NCBI GenBank assembly: GCA_903823565.1
Contig: CAIJTF010000071.1
Span: 1-45,062 of the forward strand
Length of the DNA stretch: 45,062 bases
Direction: 5' to 3'
From: an uncultured Flavobacteriales bacterium
GTDB taxonomy: Bacteria > Bacteroidota > Bacteroidia > Flavobacteriales_D > Crocinitomicaceae
Shown: piece after piece, positions 1 through 8,234 of the stretch
Position numbering within the stretch: the stretch's first letter is position 1
Layout of the letters: each line of letters starts with the position of its first letter
Made by a program: the position numbers and the translations under genes
The notes under the pieces: generated by a model
The model's input: only the letters and a program-made list of their open reading frames with translations
The model's database searches: none
Told to the model about the DNA's origin: nothing

Positions 1-120
1 GTTGGACTTTTACTGGATTACTTCGTGAACCCTAAAGGTTCTATCGCTTTACAAACCAAAGCCTCACGGATTCTCCGTGATGGCTTTTTTTATCCCTCAC
101 CTTTCCAACGCAAGCGTTGA
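1..120 (+). CDS. possible 3' end of a gene cut by the window edge
   Basis: Frame 1 is open from the first base to a TGA at 118-120 (39 codons), with no start inside the window. The last codons run through a clear terminator hairpin at 58-91, so either the C-terminus is encoded across the terminator or the true gene ends earlier in another frame (frame 3 stops at 33-35). I do not recognise the peptide. The short length and terminator overlap make this a weak call. Confidence 0.2.
   Translation, partial: VGLLLDYFVNPKGSIALQTKASRILRDGFFYPSPFQRKR
58..91 (+). terminator. intrinsic terminator
   Basis: The arm AAAGCC-TCACGG pairs with CCGTGA-TGGCTTT (one bulged A), with a 5-base loop, followed directly by a run of T. 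It would end transcription of whatever gene enters from the left edge. Confidence 0.75.
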
Positions 121-130
121 TCGGTTGGGA

Positions 131-157
131 TAAAAAAAACCTGGCATTCATGCCAGG
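131..157 (-). terminator. intrinsic terminator of tRNA-Leu
   Basis: Read on the minus strand, the perfect inverted repeat CCTGGCA-TGAA-TGCCAGG-type hairpin (140-157) is followed by eight T residues (A-run at 132-139). It lies 8 bases past the 3' CCA of the tRNA, so it is the tRNA terminator. Confidence 0.85.
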
Positions 158-165
158 CTTTGGTT

Positions 166-250
166 TGGTGCCCACGACTGGATTCGAACCAGCACACCTG
201 TTGGCACCACCCCCTCAAGATGGCGTGTCTACCAATTTCACCACGTGGGC
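166..250 (-). tRNA. tRNA-Leu, anticodon GAG
   Basis: The minus strand folds as a tRNA. The acceptor GCCCACG pairs with CGTGGGC; the anticodon stem CCATC/GGTGG encloses the loop TTGAGGG, giving anticodon GAG; the T arm is GCTGG-TTCGAAT-CCAGT. A long variable arm between anticodon and T arms marks a class II tRNA, as expected for leucine. The 3' CCA is encoded. It reads CUU/CUC leucine codons. Confidence 0.96.
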
Positions 251-264
251 CTTTAAAATCTATA

Positions 265-272
265 CAAAGGTA
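265..272 (-). promoter_or_regulatory. -7 box of the tRNA-Leu promoter
   Basis: The minus strand carries TACCTTTG, an exact match to the Bacteroidota -7 consensus TAnnTTTG, ending 14 bases before the mature tRNA 5' end. I do not see a good -33 TTG. It sits back to back with the box at 287-294. Confidence 0.55.
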
Positions 273-286
273 TCATAGGTTTTCCG

Positions 287-294
287 TACTTTCG
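287..294 (+). promoter_or_regulatory. -7-like box, 4 bases before the start at 299
   Basis: TACTTTCG, one base from TAnnTTTG, is followed by TAAC and then the ATG at 299. This spacing places the transcript start at or next to the A of ATG, so the mRNA would be leaderless. Confidence 0.45.
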
Positions 295-298
295 TAAC

Positions 299-499
299 AT
301 GTCAGCAAAAAAAATTCTATTAACCTTTCTTGCCTTAGGAATTGGCGGGATAGTAGGATGGTTTTATTACCTTACAATGCCTTGTATTGCTTCGTGCTCA
401 GGTGGAAAAATGCACCCCTTTATTCCTGTGTTTATAGGGATTGCATCCGGTGGACTGTTGTTAAACCTTTGGTTCGCCATACGAGTAACAAAAGAATAA
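299..499 (+). CDS. small two-helix membrane protein
   Basis: This 66-residue protein has a hydrophobic N-terminal segment (about residues 5-26), a short loop with two cysteines in the pattern CIASCSGG, and a second hydrophobic segment (about 42-62). The layout resembles the small Bacteroidota membrane proteins grouped as DUF6132, but I place it there only tentatively. Its TAA shares a base with the ATG of the next gene (TAATG at 497-501), so the two are very probably co-transcribed and translationally coupled. Function is unknown. The start is supported by the promoter-like box four bases upstream. Confidence 0.6.
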   Translation: MSAKKILLTFLALGIGGIVGWFYYLTMPCIASCSGGKMHPFIPVFIGIASGGLLLNLWFAIRVTKE

Positions 500-1410
500 T
501 GTCCCTAACCAAGCCTATTTGCAATCCAGTTCGTTTCGCTATCGGGGCTACCTGTTTTTTTGTACTTTCCACTTTTCCCATACTGGGACAAAAAATTAAG
601 TGGGAAAATTTCAACAACCGAGCAAACTGGACACGAAACCGACTCGAACTTCAGGTGGGTTTTTGCGCGACGCAATTCACGGGGGATTTAGGTGGTGGGA
701 GTGGCTCAGGGATCGACTATTCCATGAAGGACATGGATCGCGAGGCTACCGGAAAAGGGGTTCAGGGCGGCTTTAAGTTTCGTTTTAGTAAGTATTTTGC
801 AACAAAAACAGAAATTAGTTTTTTTGAAATCAAAGGAAATGATGCCTTTTCTGAAAATGCCAAACGCAAAGCAAGAAACCTAAATTTCATTAGCAATAAC
901 CTTGAATTTAGTCAGCGGTTGGAATTTATTTTTCTGGCGCAAGAATTCAACGGCAGCTTTTACCGGCTTACCTCCAAACCTCGAAGGAAAGGCTCTAATT
1001 TTCAATTATACACCTTTACAGGACTTGGATTTTCTACTTTCAATCCAAAAACAAACTACAACGGAACATTGGTGGAATTGCGTCCATTGCGAACGGAAGG
1101 CCAAGTCAAATCCTACAGCAAGGCTACTTTTATAATGCCATTTGGTTTTGGACTTCGACTCGGTATTTCAAAAGATATTCGTATTGGCTTGGAAGCCACC
1201 TGCTTTAAAACCGCCACCGATTATATGGACGATGTGTCTACCTTCTACCCTGAACAGGGAGTTCTTACGGATCCAATAGCGCAATCGCTGTCGAATCCGA
1301 GCCTAGATCCTATGCAATTTTTGCCAGGTAGTCGTCGAGGGGACTTAAATCAAAAAGATGCATACTATCGGTTAAGTGCCTCTTTAATTTTTAATTTAGG
1401 CTCCCGTTAA
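499..1410 (+). CDS. outer-membrane beta-barrel protein, DUF6089-like
   Basis: I start this at ATG 499, overlapping the previous stop codon, because a signal peptide follows directly (hydrophobic stretch about residues 13-30, then GQ). The 303-residue product has the features of DUF6089/PorG-like Bacteroidota barrels: an early FTGDLGGG motif, a FRFSKYFATKTEISFF strand pair, and alternating amphipathic strands to a C-terminal SASLIFNLG strand. It likely sits in the outer membrane; its partner is unknown, though relatives are linked to T9SS or metal-uptake envelopes. The 3' end overlaps the convergent adenosine deaminase gene by 15 bases. An in-frame upstream ATG at 358 lies inside the preceding gene and is unlikely. 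Confidence 0.7.
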   Translation: MSLTKPICNPVRFAIGATCFFVLSTFPILGQKIKWENFNNRANWTRNRLELQVGFCATQFTGDLGGGSGSGIDYSMKDMDREATGKGVQGGFKFRFSKYFATKTEISFFEIKGNDAFSENAKRKARNLNFISNNLEFSQRLEFIFLAQEFNGSFYRLTSKPRRKGSNFQLYTFTGLGFSTFNPKTNYNGTLVELRPLRTEGQVKSYSKATFIMPFGFGLRLGISKDIRIGLEATCFKTATDYMDDVSTFYPEQGVLTDPIAQSLSNPSLDPMQFLPGSRRGDLNQKDAYYRLSASLIFNLGSR

Positions 1411-2394
1411 CCTTAATCGCTCAAATCCTTCTCTTAATTGATGTAGAAGTCTTTCTTTTTCGGCCGTTGAAATAAATGCCGCGTGAATTGCCATCTCATT
1501 GACGCGCTGAATCTGTCCCACGCTCCATCCTTTTGTTTTTACCAACCAACGGTACTCATCTTGTAAAGTGACATTGGAAATGGCCCTGCCATCGGTGCTT
1601 ATACTAAAGGAAAGGTTTTTATCTACTAATTTTTGAATAGGGTAATCTGTTCCTGGTGAATAAACCTGCGTAATGTGGTTGCTGGTAGGACAAATTTCCA
1701 AATGGATTTTGGCTTGTTTAAGCGTTTCCGTTAAATGCGGGTCTTCAACGCTTCGAATCCCATGTCCTATGCGCTGAATACCGAGGCAATTTAGGGATTC
1801 CCAAACCGATTCGGGACCACAGGCTTCCCCCGCATGTGCCGTACAAGGAATACCGGCTTCTCTAACTTTTTGAAAAGCGGCTTGATGATTTTGAAGACCA
1901 TAGCCCGCTTCATCTGCAGCAAGATCCAAACCTACTACGCCCTTGCCAGAGAATTCCAATACCAATTCCGCCGTTTCGTCGCTTTGGGCTTTGGTAAAAT
2001 GGCGAAGCGTACACAAAATAAGATTTACCTTTACCTTTCCACGATAGTCCTGAACGGCAGCCAAACAAGATTCCACTACCTCCTTTGGTGTTAAGCCTTT
2101 TTCAAGGTGTTGAAGGGGGGCAAAACGCAGTTCCGCATACACTACGTTATCTTCCTCGAGTTGGTGAATAACGTCTAGGGTAGCATCGTACAGTTGTTCC
2201 TGAGATTGCATCAATGCAATCGCTGCTTTTGCACAGGCTAAATAATCAATAAGGGAACAACAATCAATAGGTGCGTTGTAAATTAACTGGTAATCTTCAC
2301 GCGAAATTCCCGGAACATACTTTGAAACAAATTGAAAACTTAATGAGCAATCAATGTGCAGGTGTAACTCTACTTTGGGAAAATTATAGGTCAT
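1396..2394 (-). CDS. add: adenosine deaminase
   Basis: It hydrolyses adenosine (and deoxyadenosine) to inosine in purine salvage, in the cytoplasm. The 332 residues have the family's usual length. The zinc site HLHID is near the N-terminus (about residues 11-15), the catalytic HAGE is near residue 188, IGHG follows (about 212-215), then CPTSN, and the late STDGR motif supplies the last metal-binding Asp. Many family members have TDD or TDN here; TDGR is an accepted variant, so I expect activity, but a 6-aminodeoxyfutalosine or other purine substrate cannot be excluded. It stands alone and converges on the upstream barrel gene. Confidence 0.85.
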   Translation of the reverse strand: MTYNFPKVELHLHIDCSLSFQFVSKYVPGISREDYQLIYNAPIDCCSLIDYLACAKAAIALMQSQEQLYDATLDVIHQLEEDNVVYAELRFAPLQHLEKGLTPKEVVESCLAAVQDYRGKVKVNLILCTLRHFTKAQSDETAELVLEFSGKGVVGLDLAADEAGYGLQNHQAAFQKVREAGIPCTAHAGEACGPESVWESLNCLGIQRIGHGIRSVEDPHLTETLKQAKIHLEICPTSNHITQVYSPGTDYPIQKLVDKNLSFSISTDGRAISNVTLQDEYRWLVKTKGWSVGQIQRVNEMAIHAAFISTAEKERLLHQLREGFERLRLTGA

Positions 2395-2421
2395 ACCTCA
2401 ATACCCTGTTTGAGAATTACC

Positions 2422-2787
2422 TTACTTAAGTTGTTCGTTCGAAAATTGATATACGGGGAGTTTCTCGCCTTCAAACTCAATAACCTCTACCCCACACATA
2501 ATTAAAAGCCTTCCCAACATCAGCCTATTCATTTCGGAATTTGGCGTCATGGTAAAGGTTCCTGTATAGGTATTCGCATCAAACGTTGTCGTAAAATTTT
2601 GTTGAAAGTCCTCGGACTTGGTGATGACTGTTTCGGGTAACACGTCGGCACCAAATCGAAATGTGATAACACCGGTTGCTTTCTGGGCGGCATATTCAGC
2701 CTTCGAAGGGGCTACGGCATAAACCTGTGCTTTCAAAGACATAACCGTTAGAAAGACACAAACAAAAGAGAAGAATAATTTTTTCAT
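2422..2787 (-). CDS. secreted protein of unknown function
   Basis: The 121-residue product begins with a clear signal peptide (MKK, hydrophobic core, cleavage near LKAQ at residues 18-21). The mature part is about 100 residues with no motif I recognise; it contains GVITFRFGAD and TYTGTFTM strands that suggest a small beta protein. It would be exported to the periplasm or beyond. It lies 27 bases from the adenosine deaminase start on the same strand, so the two may form one transcript. Confidence 0.6.
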   Translation of the reverse strand: MKKLFFSFVCVFLTVMSLKAQVYAVAPSKAEYAAQKATGVITFRFGADVLPETVITKSEDFQQNFTTTFDANTYTGTFTMTPNSEMNRLMLGRLLIMCGVEVIEFEGEKLPVYQFSNEQLK

Positions 2788-2802
2788 GGGTTAAATATTG
2801 TT

Positions 2803-2810
2803 CGAATGTA
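2803..2810 (-). promoter_or_regulatory. -7-like box for the 2787 gene
   Basis: The minus strand carries TACATTCG, one base from TAnnTTTG, 15 bases before the start codon. A TTTTG lies 14 bases farther upstream, slightly closer than the 17 bases seen at the gltX promoter. Confidence 0.4.
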
Positions 2811-2967
2811 TAAAAAATTGTTCACAAAACGTCAGATTTTTAAAAACGGTTGCCCCTACTAGGCTACAAGTTACATCTAGTTAAGCCTTGCGATGATTTT
2901 TCAACAATTCATACGGTAGTGATCCTCCTTTCGTTTTTTTAGACCAATTTTTAAACCCCTACTATTC

Positions 2968-5763
2968 ATGCATTTACGTTTTTTTATTAGCCTTTGGTGT
3001 GCTTTGTTTTCTTTCTGCGCTCTAAGTCAAAACTCGCCCTGTCCTAATGTGGATGTTTCTCAAGGTAATTTTTCGAATTGGGTAGGAAACACAGGAAGCT
3101 ATTATGCTCCAGGCAGCAATGTCGGTATTGTGAACGGTAGACATACCATCATTACCCAAGCAGCTTTTGATCCAAACACTTGCAATCAATTACCGATTAT
3201 TCCACCGGGTCACACTCAATCCATCCGTTTAGGAAACATGCAAACGGGAGCCCAGGCAGAACAGCTTTCCTATACCATCCACGTAACCCCTCAAAGTACG
3301 CTTTTTGTATATAAATACGCCGTTGTTTTGGAAAATCCTGGACATCCATCCGTCCAACAACCAAAATTTGAAACTCGCATACTTAACGCAGCAGGTATGC
3401 CTATTGGTGGGGCATGTGGAACCTACACCGTTTATGGGGGGCAACCCGGACAGAATTTTCAAACCTGTGCAGGTAAAACATGGCTTCCATGGACTACCGT
3501 GGGGATGGACTTAACGCCCTATCTCGGACAGACGGTACAAATCGAATTCACCACTTGGGACTGTGCACAAGGTGCCCATTTTGGCTATGCATATATTGTA
3601 GCCGAATGCCAACCCTTAAGCATTGATGTCAACTATTGTGGGGGGAACCAACCATTAATCCTCACCGCGCCATCGGGGTTTCAATCCTATGTGTGGCAAC
3701 CTGGTAATCTTACTGGGCAACAGGTTACCATTAACCAACCGAACGGTATTCAGTCCTACACCTGTACAATGACAACGTATTCAAACCAAGGAACGTGTTC
3801 CGTAAATCTAAGCGTACAAGCAGCGCCTACCATCCTTCAAGCTTCTATGAATTATAGCCTTGGTTGCCAAAATCAACCCATTGCTCTTCATGCGAATAAT
3901 ACCCTTACCACCAACGCTCCAAATGTCGTGCTTACCAATCAATGGATTGTTCCAAACGGGAATATTCTTCAAAGTATAGGCAACAATGCCCAGGCACTTT
4001 TCAATGGAGCTGGAGCACAAAATGTTACGCTCATAGTGCAGTCTTCTAATGGATGCGTGGATACTGCGACCCAATCCATTCAAGTCCTTCCAACCCCACA
4101 TTTATCTCCTCAGATTAACCATCCTTGTATCGAACAACAAACCCAATTTAGTCTTCAGGGCACAACAGCATTATCGCATGCAATATGGAATTTTGGGGAC
4201 GGTACTGCGCCCGTTATTTCCCTCAATCCTGTTCATACGTATACTCAAGCGGGAACGTATGTAATAAGCTTAATTGAAATGGGCACAAATGGATGCACAG
4301 ATACGTTGATCGATAGCCTAACCATTCATCCCTTGCCTCAAATCACTGCAGGGCTTGATACCGTCCTTTGTCCGGGGAATGGAGTTTTGTTACTTGGAGT
4401 AGGTGGGATTTCCTATGCATGGGAAAATGGACTAACCCAAGGACAAATCTATATTCCTATTGTGGATCAATTTCTTTCGGTAGTAGGAATGGACAGTTTA
4501 AATTGTTTTAGCACCGACAGTTTCTTTGTACAAATTCATCACGTGGATTCCATTCATACTTTTCAAGACAGCTCCATCTGCCTTGGGGACAGCCTTGCTT
4601 TGATCAGCTCACCGCTCAATAACGTTTGGTGGGAAGCCGGTATTTCCGAGGGCCAGTGGGTTAGTCCACCACAAGGAGTACATTCCTTTGTGGTTCATGG
4701 TCAAGATGGAAACGGTTGTTTGTCATCGGATTCGGTACAAGTAACGGTATTGGGGTTGCCTCCGGTTTATGCAGGACTGGACACTATTGTTTGTGCGGGG
4801 AGCCATGTATGGCTTAGCGCCTCGGGTGCACAAAGTTATAGTTGGTCTAATGCCTTGATGAATCAAATGGCTTTTCAAGTTCAAGAAAACACGGTATTGA
4901 CCGTAGTGGGTATGGATCAAAACGGTTGCCAACAAAGCGATACGCTCGAATTAAGTGTAGATCCCATTCCCACCTTGGCGTTTGAAGTTTTACCTAACGC
5001 GGGGTGTGTTCCTTTGACAACGACGGTATATAATCAATCCACCGGGAATGTATTTACGGAGTTACAGTGGTTGTTTAGCGATGGTAGTTCTGCGGTTGGA
5101 GACTCGGCAACCTTGATTTTTGAACAGGTTGGTTGTTTTGATGGAACACTAACAGTCACGACACAACTGGGATGTGCCTACAGTGAAACCCAAGTGCAAG
5201 CCCTTTGTACCTATCCCTTACCCTTAGCAGCCTTTAGTGTAGCAAACGAAACCCTTACCACGGTGACCAATGGCTCCCTCCTGGAAAACCAAAGCCAGGG
5301 TGCAAATGCTTATTGGTGGGAATTTGGTGACGGAAGTATCGGGGAGACATCCTTCGAACCCTATCACACCTTTCCAATAGAAAGTGGTGGGGATTATCTA
5401 GTGACCTTAATTGCTATAAATGCTTACGGTTGCATGGACACGATTCAACAGGAAATTCATGTTGAAACGGAACTTAGTTACTACGTGCCCAATGCCTTCA
5501 CTCCAGATGGTGATCAATTCAATAATATTTGGAAACCGGTATTTACTTCAGGCCTCGACCTTATGGATTATCATGCAGTGATCTACAACCGATGGGGAGA
5601 AGTAATTTGGGAGAGCTATGACTCATCCGTTGGATGGGATGGGAGTTACGGAACGAATGGCATAGCCGTTCAAGACGATGTTTATGTCTACCAAATAACG
5701 TTTGGACATGAAAAAAATGCCCAAAAGGAAAGGCTGAGCGGTCATATCGTAATCGTGCGATGA
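2968..5763 (+). CDS. T9SS-exported PKD-domain adhesin-like protein
   Basis: The 931-residue product has an N-terminal signal peptide (about residues 1-20, ending SFCALSQ), a lectin- or jelly-roll-like first third, then repeated Ig/PKD-like modules. Two PKD signatures are plain: WNFGDGTAP (about residue 408) and WEFGDGSIG (about 786), each followed by a TF or TY strand. The last 90 residues start YVPNAFTPDGD and contain VIYNRWGEVIWES and WDGSYG, the hallmark of the type B C-terminal sorting domain of the type IX system, which directs outer-membrane passage and surface attachment. Paralogues include gliding-motility-associated and adhesion proteins; the ligand is unknown. It is monocistronic as far as visible. 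Confidence 0.88.
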   Translation: MHLRFFISLWCALFSFCALSQNSPCPNVDVSQGNFSNWVGNTGSYYAPGSNVGIVNGRHTIITQAAFDPNTCNQLPIIPPGHTQSIRLGNMQTGAQAEQLSYTIHVTPQSTLFVYKYAVVLENPGHPSVQQPKFETRILNAAGMPIGGACGTYTVYGGQPGQNFQTCAGKTWLPWTTVGMDLTPYLGQTVQIEFTTWDCAQGAHFGYAYIVAECQPLSIDVNYCGGNQPLILTAPSGFQSYVWQPGNLTGQQVTINQPNGIQSYTCTMTTYSNQGTCSVNLSVQAAPTILQASMNYSLGCQNQPIALHANNTLTTNAPNVVLTNQWIVPNGNILQSIGNNAQALFNGAGAQNVTLIVQSSNGCVDTATQSIQVLPTPHLSPQINHPCIEQQTQFSLQGTTALSHAIWNFGDGTAPVISLNPVHTYTQAGTYVISLIEMGTNGCTDTLIDSLTIHPLPQITAGLDTVLCPGNGVLLLGVGGISYAWENGLTQGQIYIPIVDQFLSVVGMDSLNCFSTDSFFVQIHHVDSIHTFQDSSICLGDSLALISSPLNNVWWEAGISEGQWVSPPQGVHSFVVHGQDGNGCLSSDSVQVTVLGLPPVYAGLDTIVCAGSHVWLSASGAQSYSWSNALMNQMAFQVQENTVLTVVGMDQNGCQQSDTLELSVDPIPTLAFEVLPNAGCVPLTTTVYNQSTGNVFTELQWLFSDGSSAVGDSATLIFEQVGCFDGTLTVTTQLGCAYSETQVQALCTYPLPLAAFSVANETLTTVTNGSLLENQSQGANAYWWEFGDGSIGETSFEPYHTFPIESGGDYLVTLIAINAYGCMDTIQQEIHVETELSYYVPNAFTPDGDQFNNIWKPVFTSGLDLMDYHAVIYNRWGEVIWESYDSSVGWDGSYGTNGIAVQDDVYVYQITFGHEKNAQKERLSGHIVIVR

Positions 5764-5842
5764 TTCTACATGATTTATGCAATAAAATAAATCGCCTCAT
5801 TGCGAATAAAAATTATTGATTAGCTTTAACTATAATTAAACC

Positions 5843-6583
5843 ATGGAATTCATAAAAAAACACTTCGCCATTTTGATTATAAGCCTTGCGGTAATGGGTA
5901 CAGGGCTTATTTTAGGAAAATCGTATTTATCCAAAGGGAAACCAGACCCTAAAATAAAGGTTATTGGTAAGGGGGAAGAGACATTTGACTCAGATTTAAT
6001 CGTCTGGAATGCATCGTTTAGTCGAAACGATTTCGATTTAAAATTGGCTTACGCCACGCTTAACCAAGACCTCAACATGTTGAAATTATATTTAAAAAGC
6101 AAAGGGGTGAGCGACAAGGATATTATCATTGAAGCGGCGAACATTGAAAAACAATACAGCAATGAGGTTGATGCCGATGGAAAGATTATTTCTACCACCT
6201 TCAATGGGTATAGCATCACCCAAAACGTCAAGGTGCAATCCAAAAACGTTAATTTAATTGAGCGTGTGTCACGCGAAGTTTCTGAATTAATTAACGCGGG
6301 AATTGAATTGGATTCTAAAGCGCCCGAGTACTACTACACGAAAATGGCGGATTTAAAACTTAAAATGATTGAGAAAGCAACAACCGATGCACGAAAGCGC
6401 GCGGAGAAAATTGCTGAAAATGGTGGTGGAAGCCTCGGTAATCTTCATCAAGCCGACATGGGTGTTTTTCAAATAACGGCGGAGAACAGTTCAGAAGATT
6501 ACGAATGGGGAGGGAGTTTTAATACCAGTGCTCGGAGAAAAACCGCCCACATAACCATTAGGTTAGAATACGATGTAAACTAA
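5843..6583 (+). CDS. SIMPL domain protein (DUF541)
   Basis: The 246-residue protein has an N-terminal membrane anchor or uncleaved signal (about residues 9-30), then the SIMPL/DUF541 fold: IKVIGKGEE near residue 39, a central region on QNVKVQSK, and a C-terminal ARKRAEKIAENGG helix followed by an ITIRLEYDV strand. Family members are periplasmic or membrane-tethered; some are linked to oxidative stress or assemble into rings, but function is poorly defined. The stop codon is one base from that of the convergent gene at 6585. Confidence 0.8.
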   Translation: MEFIKKHFAILIISLAVMGTGLILGKSYLSKGKPDPKIKVIGKGEETFDSDLIVWNASFSRNDFDLKLAYATLNQDLNMLKLYLKSKGVSDKDIIIEAANIEKQYSNEVDADGKIISTTFNGYSITQNVKVQSKNVNLIERVSREVSELINAGIELDSKAPEYYYTKMADLKLKMIEKATTDARKRAEKIAENGGGSLGNLHQADMGVFQITAENSSEDYEWGGSFNTSARRKTAHITIRLEYDVN

Positions 6584-6584
6584 C

Positions 6585-7175
6585 TCAGTGGACGTAGTCA
6601 TAGGTTTTGAATTTGAAAATTCTCAACTGAACGCCAAATTCATTTTTAATCGACATGGTGTTTGTTAATGGCCCGGGGACATAACGGTAATACACTTGAG
6701 CTTTAACTTGCCATGCTTTATTAGACCTCGAAAAACCCGTTTGATAATGAAACAACCCGAGCCCTGCTCGAACGGAAAATTGTCCTAAATCGTACCGATC
6801 GGTATGGCTTTTCAAAAGAAAATTATATTCAGGAGCAGCAAAAATTTCAATCATCTCACCTCGGCATGAGGCCCCTACTTTTCGCTGATAAATGGGGAAC
6901 AGCGACTTTCGAATATTAAGTCCCGTAGTTAAATAGACGTTGTGGGGTTGGGTGAAATCGTTGCTGCTTTTTAGCGGAAGCGTCGCCCGAAGCCCTATTT
7001 CAGGCTCGAAAAAATGAAAAAGGTTTGTGGTTAATCCAAATTGCAGGGTATTGAATTCTGCATTCTTAAAATTACCACCACCGTATACACCAAAATTTTC
7101 TTTTTTTCGCATATACACTTGTGCAGAAAGACCAAAACTTAAAAAAACGCTGAGGGTTAAAAAAGAAAAACGCAT
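6585..7175 (-). CDS. small outer-membrane beta-barrel-like protein
   Basis: The 196-residue product has a signal peptide (residues 1-18, ending GLSAQ) and a run of alternating amphipathic strands: GVYGGGNFKN, LQFGLTTNLF, FEPEIGLRATLP, VYLTTGLNIR, FSVRAGLGLFHY, WQVKAQVYYRYVPG and FGVQLRIFKF. This pattern indicates a small outer-membrane barrel of about eight strands. I do not recognise a named family. It lies 55 bases downstream of the lipoprotein gene at 7231 on the same strand, so co-transcription is plausible. Confidence 0.6.
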   Translation of the reverse strand: MRFSFLTLSVFLSFGLSAQVYMRKKENFGVYGGGNFKNAEFNTLQFGLTTNLFHFFEPEIGLRATLPLKSSNDFTQPHNVYLTTGLNIRKSLFPIYQRKVGASCRGEMIEIFAAPEYNFLLKSHTDRYDLGQFSVRAGLGLFHYQTGFSRSNKAWQVKAQVYYRYVPGPLTNTMSIKNEFGVQLRIFKFKTYDYVH

Positions 7176-7230
7176 GGGAGTAGATTTATTTCCTACAAAC
7201 CCATGCGTTCGTAATGGTTACACGGATCGA

Positions 7231-7680
7231 TTAAAAATCTTTCACAGCGCGTATATTAAAAGAGTTATTAGGACACTTAAAGTTCGAAGGATAATTGGGA
7301 TTCGTACCGCATTGTTTCGCCCAAGGGTAAGAACCATTTTTGGTAGAAGACCAATAATACCAATTTCGAAGCCCGCCCAATTCACTTTTCATCGAGTATA
7401 GAACCTCAAGCTCATCCTTGGTTGGAATTCTCCACCCAGTTCCTCCTTCACTGTACGCCGAGACAATGGGTAAAGATTCCTGATAATTATTTCCAGCGGT
7501 GCTTATGACTTGATCCGTTTTTGCGGCTACGATGCCATGGACTCCTTCATCATCCGTTTGAATTACAATCCCGCCAAATGCCTCTTGACCAAGGACAAAT
7601 GTTTCAGGACGGTTTATTTTTTTACAAGAAATAGCAAGAAGAAAGAGCGAGGCCAAAGCTAAAATTGATTTAGATTTCAT
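7231..7680 (-). CDS. lipoprotein with DUF1566-like C-terminal domain
   Basis: The 149-residue product starts with a lipoprotein signal (LLAIS-C, Cys19) followed by KK. The remainder matches the DUF1566 / Fibrobacter paralogous-domain pattern, a C-type-lectin-like fold: FGGIVIQTDDEG, GWRIPTKDELEVLY, the YYWSST motif and the terminal FNIRAVKDF. It is shorter than multi-domain relatives and carries only one such module. It is probably an envelope-anchored binding protein; the ligand is unknown. Confidence 0.72.
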   Translation of the reverse strand: MKSKSILALASLFLLAISCKKINRPETFVLGQEAFGGIVIQTDDEGVHGIVAAKTDQVISTAGNNYQESLPIVSAYSEGGTGWRIPTKDELEVLYSMKSELGGLRNWYYWSSTKNGSYPWAKQCGTNPNYPSNFKCPNNSFNIRAVKDF

Positions 7681-7712
7681 GGTAGTAGAATTAAAGGGTT
7701 AAACGAAAATGT

Positions 7713-7720
7713 CGAAGGTA
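7713..7720 (-). promoter_or_regulatory. -7-like box for the 7680 lipoprotein gene
   Basis: The minus strand reads TACCTTCG, the same variant found upstream of the DEAD-box gene (33917-33924). It lies 32 bases before the ATG, so the transcript would have a short 5' leader of about 25 bases. Confidence 0.4.
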
Positions 7721-7945
7721 CAGCATGCGCGCGGAGGGCTTGTAGTAAGCTTGAATTCCTTGCTGATCAACAGACATGGAACATAACGGCAGGTTTATAA
7801 TTGCGTTGCTTTTTTAGGAAAGTATCCCCTTCCTCAATGAATAAAATATCAAACGGAATGAATATTTTCTGTCGTTCAATTATTCAAAACCTTGTTTATA
7901 TCCTATCTCAACAACTTCATTTGTAACCAAAAAGATATTACATTA

Positions 7946-8230
7946 ATGGTTCAAGGTTGGGTGCTTCTTTCTTGCGACTCATTGGGAACCAAAGATGACA
8001 GCATATCAGAACGCTTTTATACCGACAACATCCTTTTCATACTGAAAACTTTACAGAAAAAAATGATATAAAGCACAGTCGGGTAAGCTATATCGAGAGC
8101 TTTGAAATTGGAGTTTAAACGGTAAATGCCAAGGAAAATTTACGGTATTTAACCAAGAAGGAGTCCTCTCCTACCCCCACGGAAGACTTTTCTGGGTTTT
8201 AAGGGATTTTCCATGTACGAAAAATATTTC
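7946..8230 (+). pseudogene. possible decayed lipoprotein gene with a MORN/YwqK-like repeat
   Basis: The 554 bases between 7681 and 8234 hold no intact gene. On the plus strand three short open pieces in successive frames could belong to one old gene: from ATG 7946 a peptide with a lipobox-like VLLSC to a TAA at 8069; from about 8047 a second frame running to a TAA at 8115; and from about 8112 a third frame reading LNGKCQGKFTVFNQEG, which resembles the NGK.xG.F..FN.EG motif of MORN/YwqK-type repeat proteins. Two frameshifts would be needed to join them. The rest of the gap (7721-7945) shows nothing I can support. Confidence 0.3.
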
Positions 8231-8234
8231 GACC

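Noticed and set aside
1..120. Assignment of the edge fragment to a GIY-YIG endonuclease family
   Set aside because: Such genes often precede tRNAs in this phylum, but no catalytic motif is in the window, so the call would be a guess.
358..498. Upstream start extending the barrel protein to 350 residues
   Set aside because: It would place a non-signal N-terminus inside the preceding gene; the ATG at 499 is followed at once by a signal peptide.
7027..7401. Plus-strand frame of 124 codons spanning two minus-strand genes
   Set aside because: It covers parts of two well-formed secreted-protein genes and has no signal or motif of its own.
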